The notes below the pieces were generated by a model that ran no database searches, had not been told where the DNA came from, and saw only the letters and a list, made by a program, of their open reading frames with translations. The position numbers were made by a program, and so were the translations under genes. Shown here in pieces: positions 56,345-64,000 of a DNA stretch of 64,000 bases. The stretch is from Phellopilus nigrolimitatus. Lineage: Eukaryota; Basidiomycota; Agaricomycetes; Hymenochaetales; Hymenochaetaceae. Position 1 is the stretch's first letter; every line of letters starts with the position of its first letter. The stretch spans positions 124,001-188,000 of the forward strand of contig JAJOHG010000035.1 in assembly GCA_021029095.1 (NCBI GenBank), read 5' to 3'.

Positions 56345-57857
56345 CTGCACAATGGACGTGCTGTCGCGCGTCCGCATTCCTCACCCACATCAACGACGCT
56401 AAGAAGTGCGAGATCCTCATCGACCTCATCGCCCGCGTTTACGCCGACCTCCACTTTGCCTATCTCGAGATCAACCCCCCCATCGCTCTCGATGGCGAGA
56501 ATGGTGCTGAGCCCATCGTTCAGTTCTTCGACATGGCCGCGAAGCTCGACCAGACTGCCGAAAGCATATGTGGCCCTAGGTGAGCTACTGCTCACGATGT
56601 GAGTGTTACCGCCCCGACTCAAGGCTCGTCTACGACCGAAGTCATTGGTGTCAACCGAGGCCCGCCAATGGTCTGGCCCGCCACCTTCAATAGACAGCTC
56701 ACGAAAAAGGAGGCCTACATCCAGAAGCTCGATGGCTCGACTGGCGCTTCTCTTAAGTTGACTGTCCTCAATCCGGAGGGCTGCGTCTGGACCATGGTTG
56801 CTGGTTAGTCTCGCGATTAAAAATCTAATGAAGTTCGAAGCGTTTAATTCAAATATCAGATGGTGGAGCCTCCGTTGTCTACTCTAATGCTATTAATTGC
56901 TGCACACGGCTTTTCCGACGAGCTCACTAACTACGGGGAGTACTCTGGTGCTCCAATCGAAGGTCAGACGAACGAGTATGCGAAGACGATTGTTGACCTT
57001 ATCACTCGCGGCTCGTCCAAGCCCGATGGCAAGATCCTCATCATTGATGGTGGTATTGCCAACTTCACGAATGTTGTCTCAACTTTGTCCGTCGCAGCGG
57101 TCCGAACTACCAGGAAGGTCTTAGGACGATACGCTTCCTCGGCGAGTCTCTCGGCGCGCCCATCAAGGTGTACGGCCCGGACACTGACATCACCGAGATT
57201 GGTCCCATTGCGCTTGTCGTCAAGTCAGCCTGCAAGTCAGTTGTGAGCTCTGCACGTTCGATCCCGCCGTCTGTGCCTAATCCGCCTCCTCCAGGAAAGG
57301 TCATTGGCGGTGCGCCCTCTGACGAGGCCTCCGTCGGCGCGGTTCACTCATCCGGGGAGTGCACGCAGCCTGGAGACCAGATTGTGCGCTTCCCGGACGG
57401 CAAGGAGGGATCGGCGCGGCAGTGGTTCCGTCGCTTCAACGCGAAGACGCGCAGCGTTGTCTATGGTCTCCAGGCGCGCTCGATCCAGGGCATACTTGAC
57501 TTCGACTACTCATGTGGCCGCGATAATCCATCCCTTCGGCGGCCATCACGTCCAGAAGTTCTTTTGGGGAACGAAAGAGGCACTCCTGCCGGTGTACACC
57601 TCTGTCGAGGAGACTGTGAAGAAGCACCTGGATGTAGACGTTGTCGTCAACTTCGCGTCACGACGCAGTGTGTACAGTAGCACATTTGACATCATGCGTT
57701 TCTCGAGCCAAATCAAGACGGTCGCTATTGTTGCTGAGAGGCGCGCGCACGAGATCCTGTACCTTGCGAAAGAAAAGGATATCCTCATCGTTGGTCTCGC
57801 TACTGTCGGTGGTATCAAGGCCGAATGCTTCAAGACCGGTAGCTCCGGAACGTACGT
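56345..57857 (+). pseudogene. ATP-citrate lyase gene fragment
   Basis: Diagnostic ATP-citrate synthase blocks appear in order but in different frames: YADLHFAYLEINPPIALDG, FFDMAAKLDQTAESICGP, KEEAYIQKLD-like KKEAYIQKLDGSTGASLKL, NPEGCVWTMVAG and [68 protein letters not shown] and PFGGHHVQKFFWGTKEALL follow. Both gene ends are missing and several frame shifts separate the blocks. At least one intron is retained (about 56,804-56,860, GTTAGT to CAG), so it arose by DNA duplication and not from mRNA. It lies exactly between two 140-bp direct repeats. Intact ATP-citrate lyase makes cytosolic acetyl-CoA; this copy cannot. Confidence 0.88.
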
Positions 57858-57894
57858 CTTCGTTCTGTTATTTCAATGAAATTTATTGTCTTCA

Positions 57895-58035
57895 TTCGGC
57901 ATCTGAGTGGCTATTAAGAGTTCTCCGGACTTTTAAGGCCGTGCAATACAAGACCCGCCAAAGTCAGATGCTTTCCTAATGGCTGCCGGTCACTCCGACA
58001 AACGACGACGATAGTGCGGCCGCCGCAGGTTGTGC
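57895..58035 (+). repeat. 140-bp direct repeat, copy 2
   Basis: It has the same sequence and orientation as 55,995-56,134. The palindrome has one change (ACTTTTAA for ACTCTTAA). It ends 125 nt before the FAD monooxygenase start, so it lies in that gene's promoter. Confidence 0.85.
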
Positions 58036-58159
58036 GCCGTATAACCACGCATGCATCTACTGTACTGTATTGACTAAACGTATCAACACTCCCGGCTCTC
58101 CCTCTCCAGACACTTCAAGTCTTCGTGCGCATACTTTTTTTTTTTTGCCTACGGCTGCC

Positions 58160-59867
58160 ATGTCCTCGCCCACACACACGACCGCCGACGCGCAGCCCAA
58201 CGGCACAGGCAGCGCCGGCTCCTCAGACACGCCCACCCCCGCCGCCCACCTTTACGGCGGGCGCGAGGCCCACAAGCGCCTCCACATCATCGTCGTTGGC
58301 TGCGGCCTCGGCGGGCTCGCCGCCGCCCACTGCCTCGCGCAGGCCGGGCACACCGTCACCCTCCTCGAGACCGCGCGGCGCATCGCCGACGTCGGCGCGG
58401 GCATCCAGGTCTCGCCGAACGTGTCGCGCTTGCTCGCGCGCTGGGGGCTTGGCCCCGCCCTCGCCGCGAGCGGCGTCGTGGCCGAGGCGATCGTCTTCCG
58501 GCGCTACGTCGACGGCGAGGTCGTCGGCTACTCGCGCTGGGGCGCCGCGATGCAGGCCGAGCACGGCGCGCCGTACTTCCACGTGCACCGCGCGGACCTG
58601 CACGACATGGTGCACGGGCTCGCCGCCGCGTCCCCGCGCGTCGCCATCCGCCTGGGCGCGACCGTGGTGGCCGTCGACCCGACCCCCGCGCCCGACGGCG
58701 TGTCCGTCACGCTCGCGGGCGGCGAGGTCGTCCGTGGGGACCTCATCGTCGGCGCGGACGGCATCAAGAGCGTCGTGCGCGGCGTCGTCCTGGGCCGCGC
58801 GGACGCCCCTGAGCCGACGGGCGACGCCGCGTACCGCGCGATCATCTCCACGGACGCGATGCTGGCGGACCCGGAGCTGCGCCCGTTCGTCGACACGCCG
58901 GAGATGACCGCGTGGATGGGGCCTGGCCGGCACCTCATGGCGTACTGCATCGTGAGCGCGTCTGTCTGCTCTCTTTCGCCTTCTCCTCACCGACTCCTTT
59001 TGTTCCGCAGCGGGGGAAGAAGGAGTACAACCTCGTGATGATGCACCCCGACGACGGCTCCGTCGAGTCCTGGTCCGCAGAGGGCAGCGCCGACAAGCTG
59101 CGCGCCGACTTTGCCGACTACGACCCCCGGTGCGCCCCGCATTCTATTCGCACACCTCGTTTCTGACAGCCTGTCTATCTCCGCCAGCGTCCGCAGGCTC
59201 CTCGCGCTCGTCGACTCCACGCTCAAGTGGCGCCTCATGGACCGCAAGCCGCTCGAGACGTGGCTCCACCCGGAGGGCCGCGTCGTCCTCCTCGGCGACG
59301 CGTGCCACCCCATGCTCGTGCGTCCCTCCCTCTCCCCGCCTCTAACACTGTGACAACAAAAAACCCCGAATCCAGCCGTACCGCGCCCAGGGCGCCGCGA
59401 TGGCGCTCGAGGACGCCGCCGTGCTCGGCTCGCTCCTCTCGCACCTCGGCGTCTCCTCCCCGTCCACCACAGAGGGCGACGGCGACGGCAACGCGCCCTC
59501 GCGCGCGTGGCCCGCGCAGCTCGCGGCGCTCCTGCGCGCGTACGAGCGCCTGCGGCACGCGCGCACCGCCGCGACGCAGGCGAGCAGCCGGCTCAACCAG
59601 CACGTGTTCCACCTGCCCGACGGACCCGCGCAGCGCGCGCGCGACACGGAGATGCGCGCCGCGATGCGCGACGAGCTCGCGCGGCACACGCCGCACGGCG
59701 CGGGCGCCGCGGCCGACGGCCCGACGCACGCGGGCAACGCGAACCAGTGGGCGGACAAGTCGAAGAACGTCGAGCAGTTCTCGTACGACGCGGACGCGGC
59801 TGCGGACCGCTGGTGGGCGGAGGAGGGCGCGGACGCGCTGTACGAGCTGGACGCGGCGCAGCGCTGA
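58160..59867 (+). CDS. FAD-dependent monooxygenase, salicylate-hydroxylase-like
   Basis: Four exons (58160-58951, 59011-59129, 59188-59317, 59376-59867) give 510 aa in phase. A short Thr/Pro-rich leader precedes HIIVVGCGLGGLAAAHCLAQ, the FAD Rossmann motif. VGAGIQVSPNVSRLLARWGL, FHVHRADLHDMVHGL, DLIVGADGIKSVVRG and GRVVLLGDACHPMLPYRAQG follow in the canonical order, so all cofactor motifs are intact. These enzymes use NAD(P)H and O2 to hydroxylate aromatic acids, often with decarboxylation. The substrate is not evident. The C-terminus SYDADAAADRWWAEEG is common in basidiomycete members. Coding GC is high. It is divergent from the PLP enzyme. Its upstream DNA is the second copy of the 140-bp repeat. 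Confidence 0.9.
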
Positions 59868-62000
59868 GCGCTGAGGTTTCCCGTCTGCGTCCGGCCTTGT
59901 TTATGCATTTTTTTTTTCTTTAAGGCGGATATATGTTTATTGTAGCTCAGCAGCATTCTCTCCTGTATCAGCGTAGAAGAAAACAAGCAAATGTCACAGA
60001 TTTCACGCAGAACATGGGTACAGACGAAAAACCCGAAAAAGATTCGATTTGGCGGAATATTATATACGGTACATATTACACATACTACAACGGTCTGCCA
60101 CCGCCCTATAGTTAGTTAAGTCGTGAAAGATAAGGAGAGAGATGGGATCCAGAAAGCAGAGCGAGATAAGGAGCGAGATGTGGATGTAAGCAGAAGAGGG
60201 ACGGCGGAAATGGTTTTTCACGAAGCCGTACTAGGATGGGGTGAGTACATACTTATTAGAGGCTAGGTGGGCAAGAAGAGTCCTTGTGTATGTGGGTAGA
60301 ACGGCGAATGCAAAATAAAAGAGATAGGACGACAAAGAAGGGAGAAGAAGAGCAGGAGAACGCTTGGCCTCGACCACAGAGCGAGACGAACGGTTACGCA
60401 TACCAGGTATACTGTCGAGACGCACATCACGTTCGTCCAGTCGGAGCCGATGACAATCCCGTGTACGCAGAATAAAGCCCGGGGCGCGCCTGATTGTCCA
60501 CTGGGCGTGTGCCGAGGGCTGGAGAAACCGGCGTCCGGCGTCGCCTCGTCGCGTAGTCCCGTACTATTCCTTTCCCGCCTCCCGGGCGGACGAGGCGTGC
60601 ACGAGCACATATGCGCCATCGAGCGACGCGAACGCGGAAGGCATATCGGGGAGACGACGCTGGGTTTGCTGGGTCCCCTGGTGACTGCTCGAGGAAGTGG
60701 CAGCAGAGCGCACCGAAGTCGCGGGGACCCCCCATGCGCCGAGGTCGGACAGACCAACGCGTCAGCAGGAACCTCGCCCCTCGTCCAGTCGCACCCTCCT
60801 AGGAGGCCGAACGCCCAACTCCTCCACCCACCTCCCCCACGCTCCCATCCCCATCCCCATCCAACCCCAGATCCAAGACGAAAACGCACCCTCCGCCAGC
60901 GCCCGGTAGTCAAAGCCCCCTCCCATACCCCTCTCAACCATCCATCTCCGGCTCCAGCACGCAAAGGGACGCCCCGAAAAGCGATGACGTCCCCGCGGGC
61001 ACGACACGCACCCCGCCCCAGCCCGTTCCAAGCTGCGTATCCCCAAGCGGCCCGCTCGACGCCACGGCAACCGGCGCGTCCTCGTCCCCGTCCTCGACCG
61101 TGCGCGCTCCACCAAGCCGGACGGGGTACGCCAGACAGCGAGCCAGACATCCGGGGGTAACATTCTGCTCGGGCGCAAAGGGAAAGACCTCCCCGCCCCA
61201 CCACGCCTTAGCAACGTATCCCCGGGTGCCCCAAGCGGTCCGCTAGGCATCACGGCGTCGGCATTTTTTCCGCGCGTCCCTAGTCCCAATCCGCGCGATT
61301 CGCCTAGGCCGAGGTGGGCTATGCCCGTCGGGAGCTCGCTATCCATCGCGGGCCTCGTGCGCAGACGCCTAGCGGGTGGGGTGGCCAGTTCCTTTTGACT
61401 AGCTGGCTGGGCGGACACGTCCCCATCGTAGCGCACGCCAATCTGTATCAGGGTGCGCCGACGTTTCCGGGGATACCCGCGCTGCGCGCCGCTCTGGATC
61501 AAGTGATAGATGGGCGGATGGATAGATGGGTGGGAGAGACCGCACGCCGGCGGTGCCAGCGTGCACACGGCCCAAAAGTTAGATTGCGGATCGAAGCGGG
61601 GGTGGGCAGGCGGGCCTGGGAGCCCGCGGAGATACGACGTGATGGGAAAGGACAGGACAGAATGGAAAGGGTGGGCGGAATGATTGTTGTACAGTGACGG
61701 GGGCCGGGACGGCGTGATGTGCGCGTTGATGCTCGTGACGCAGCGATGGGGATGCGGGTATGGTTAACGGGGCCGGAGAGGAATGTGAATAGACGGGAAT
61801 GTGGCGATGAAAAAAAAAAACCTAGGTTCGCGAGGTAACGTGGATGTGAATGTATGGTGTTTCCGCGGGCCGAGCTGCATGCAAAGATAGATGCGATAGA
61901 TTGCTGCGTGTGGACGTATGCTGGATGTCGTGAACAGAGATAGATAGCGAATGAGATTGGAGACGCAAAAGAAGAAGACAGCGAGCAGGGAGGCGGGGTG
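59868..62000. other. Intergenic between convergent genes
   Basis: This is the 3' flank of the monooxygenase (+) and of the G-alpha gene (-). Long open frames on both strands at 60,260-61,570 follow GC-rich composition and show no motif. No gene is supported. Confidence 0.45.
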
Positions 62001-63213
62001 TCACAGGATCCCCGAGTCCTTGAGCGCGTTCTGCAGGATCGTCTCCTTCACGGCGGCAAAGACGAGGCGGATGTTGCCCGTATCTGTCGCTTGCGTCAAA
62101 CTATGGCCGTAAGTGAGCATAACATAGCAAGGACGAAGAAAAGTATGACACTTACTGGGGATACACGCTGAGGCGTGCCCTATTCGCCTGCATGAAGCGC
62201 CAGAGGATGTACTTGGCGGCCTTGTTGATATCTGGCCCGCCGGTGTACTCGGGGAAGTACTTCTCGAGCGGGACCTTGGGGAGCTTGCTCTTGAAGACGT
62301 CGATCTTGTTGAGGAATAATATGATGCTCGTGCGGAGGAACCAGCGGGAGTTGATGACGCTCTCGAAGAGCACGAGGCTCTCGACCATGCGGTTCTGGCC
62401 GGCCTCCTCGAGGAGCACCTGGTCGTACTCGGAGAGCGCGGTGCAGAAGATGATGCTGGTGACGCTCTCGAAGCAGTGTATCCACTTCTTGCGCTCGGAG
62501 CGCTGGCCGCCGACGTCGAACATGTGTATGCTGAGCTGGCCCATGTTGAAGCGCGTCTCGACGATGCCGGTGCTCTTCTGGCGGGCGCGCAGCACGTCCG
62601 TCTCGGTGGGCACGTAGCCCGCGCGCCCGATGCGCGCGACCTCGCTGAAGAAGTACGACGCGCTGTCCATCAGGTAGAACTCGCTGCTGTGGTCCATGAT
62701 GCGCGGGATGATCGGGTCCGCCCACAGCGCGTCTATCGCGGCCGCGACGTCCTCGCTGAACGCCGCGTTCGCCGCGCCCGCGCCCGCACCGGAGCCGTCG
62801 AGCTTGTAGTCGAGGATCGCGTCGGCGTGCACGCGGTTCGCGGGCAGCACCGGGTCGACGCTCAGCTTGCGCATCGCGAGCACGATCGCCTGCGCGGACT
62901 CGAGCAGGTTGCGGTACACGGTGAGGCGGTACGACGCGAGCTCGTCGCGCGTGTACCCGTTCTGGTGGATGATCTTCATCTGCTTGACGATCGTCGACTT
63001 GCCGGACTCGCCGGAGCCTGGTGGCGCGCGGGGCGGGGCGCGGTCAGCTGCGGGTTCTCTCCGGAATGGAATCGAAGACTGGAGGGAAAACGCACCCAGC
63101 AAGAGGATCTTGCATTCTTTGCGGAACTTGCGCGAGTCCTCCTCGATCTGTCTGTCGATCTCCTCGGAGCGCTCCTTCTCTGTGCGGTCCTGGACGGATG
63201 CGCAGGCCCCCAT
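62001..63213 (-). CDS. Heterotrimeric G-protein alpha subunit
   Basis: Three exons (63213-63096, 63017-62156, 62100-62001) give 359 aa in phase. The start MGACAS carries the N-myristoylation glycine, with a palmitoylatable cysteine beside it. The nucleotide-binding motifs are all present. The P-loop is GSGESGKST (40-48). Switch I is [14 protein letters not shown], with R185 as the GTPase arginine and T189 for Mg. Switch II is [12 protein letters not shown], with catalytic Q211. FLNKIDVF and LTQATDT complete the set. It acts at the plasma membrane behind seven-helix receptors, probably in mating, nutrient or cAMP signalling; the branch is inferred. The C-terminus ends KDSGIL, so the cysteine four from the end found in pertussis-sensitive subunits is Ser. 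An Ala/Gly-rich insert ([12 protein letters not shown]) lies in the helical domain. Confidence 0.95.
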
Positions 63214-64000
63214 GGTGCGCGGGCTCGGGCTCGGGCTCGGGGGTGTCGTGTCGTTGTCTAGATGGTGGTGGTGGGTGATGAGAGGAAAGCAAAGAGCGAG
63301 CGCGGGAGGGAGGGATGCGGATGCGAGTGTAGATACGGCGAGGCGAGGCGACGACGACCTAATTAGACCCAAGAAAGGCAAGCAGCGCCGATAAATGAAA
63401 AAAAAACGAAAGGCAAAACGAAACAAAAAGGCAAGGTCGGGCTCGCAAGCAGCGTGCGACGTCGTAGCGTTATCGGTCGCCAATCGTCAGTGCGTGTCGC
63501 TCGGCGTCGTCGTCGTCGTCGTAGCCGTCGTCGTCGCCAGATGGCACGAACAAGATCGGATGTCGTGCCAGGTAAGTCCGGGACGGCCGGTGTACAGCTC
63601 GTGGGGAAGGGCGTGTCTCGTGGCGGCGCAAGAGGGGTGATGGACGTCGACGGATGCGGGGCGTCGTACGTGGAGAATCAGAACGGTGTCCAGACGGCGG
63701 GCAGGGTGCGAGCGGGACGTCGAGCGCGGTGACGAGGACAAGATACGAATGTTGAGGGCAGGCCGGAACAGACTCCGCCCTTGGTGTGCGCGGGCCGAGC
63801 CGAGATCCCTTTTCCGGCCCCTCGATCAATTCCGCAACCTTGTTCTTTCGTTTTTTATGAAATCTCGATTTTGCTTCGCAGCAGATTAATCTGGTTTCTC
63901 GCTCATCCTTGGACCGTAATACACATGATACGCATTCTATCGGATAATCTAGTAGTGCCGCTGTTGAAGCAATCGTCCAGCGTTCTACAAACATGAAAAC
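63214..64000. other. G-alpha promoter/5' region and window end
   Basis: No further gene is supported. The region contains a (CGT)n microsatellite near 63,505-63,537. The right edge is AT-rich and uninformative. Confidence 0.45.
63505..63537. repeat. (CGT)n microsatellite, interrupted
   Basis: Five CGT units, a short interruption, then three more, about 300 nt upstream of the G-alpha start. Confidence 0.85.

Noticed and set aside
60263..61568. Long frames on both strands between the monooxygenase and the G-alpha gene
   Set aside because: Arg/Gly/Pro-rich composition on both strands is typical of chance frames in GC-rich DNA; no motif or splice logic.

Overview
The window looks like nuclear DNA of a filamentous basidiomycete, most likely an Agaricomycete. 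Genes are split by many short introns (mostly 50-110 nt) with GT-AG borders, lie on both strands, and encode fungal families: an F-box/LRR family, a polyporopepsin-type aspartic protease, an Egh16-like secreted protein, a DUF3602 protein, Sld3 and a heterotrimeric G-alpha. I rebuilt exon structures by hand by matching splice phases to family conservation. No tRNA, rRNA, CRISPR array or intact autonomous transposon was recognised.

Layout. 1-13,974: 3' end of an F-box/LRR-like gene (+), a membrane-anchored aspartic protease (-), a CHY zinc-finger protein (-), a small tail-anchored protein (-), an Egh16-like secreted protein (-), a short single-TM C-terminal exon (+) and a 621-aa protein of unknown function (-). 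13,975-19,371: a gene-poor AT-rich stretch with a MITE-like element, then a multi-exon membrane protein (-). 20,837-26,381: an F-box/LRR gene (+), an HtrL/YibB-like glycosyltransferase-type protein (-) and a frame-broken F-box/LRR relative (-).

27-38 kb is a duplicated, decaying region. The replication initiation factor SLD3 (29,508-31,467) follows a repeat block; a second copy of that block at about 35.5-36.65 kb is followed by a truncated SLD3 pseudogene (36,981-37,530). A minimal Zn(II)2Cys6 protein lies between them. 38,481-44,206 holds two + strand enzymes, an acyl-CoA dehydrogenase and an FAD monooxygenase. 44.2-49.4 kb has no intact gene but contains a degenerate tail copy of the DUF3602 gene and an ORF pair divided by one stop codon.

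49,409-63,213: the DUF3602 gene (-), a cysteine-desulfurase-like PLP enzyme (-), a second FAD monooxygenase (+) and a G-alpha subunit (-). The PLP enzyme and the second monooxygenase are divergent. Their shared upstream DNA occurs twice as a 140-bp direct repeat, and between the copies sits an intron-bearing ATP-citrate lyase pseudogene.

No single multigene system ties the window together. Its strongest signals are segmental duplication with gene decay (SLD3, DUF3602, ATP-citrate lyase), unusual splice sites (one GA-AG and two GC-AG introns) and three genes whose frame breaks look like single small indels. The last group could be real mutations or uncorrected assembly errors, and I cannot tell which from the sequence alone.
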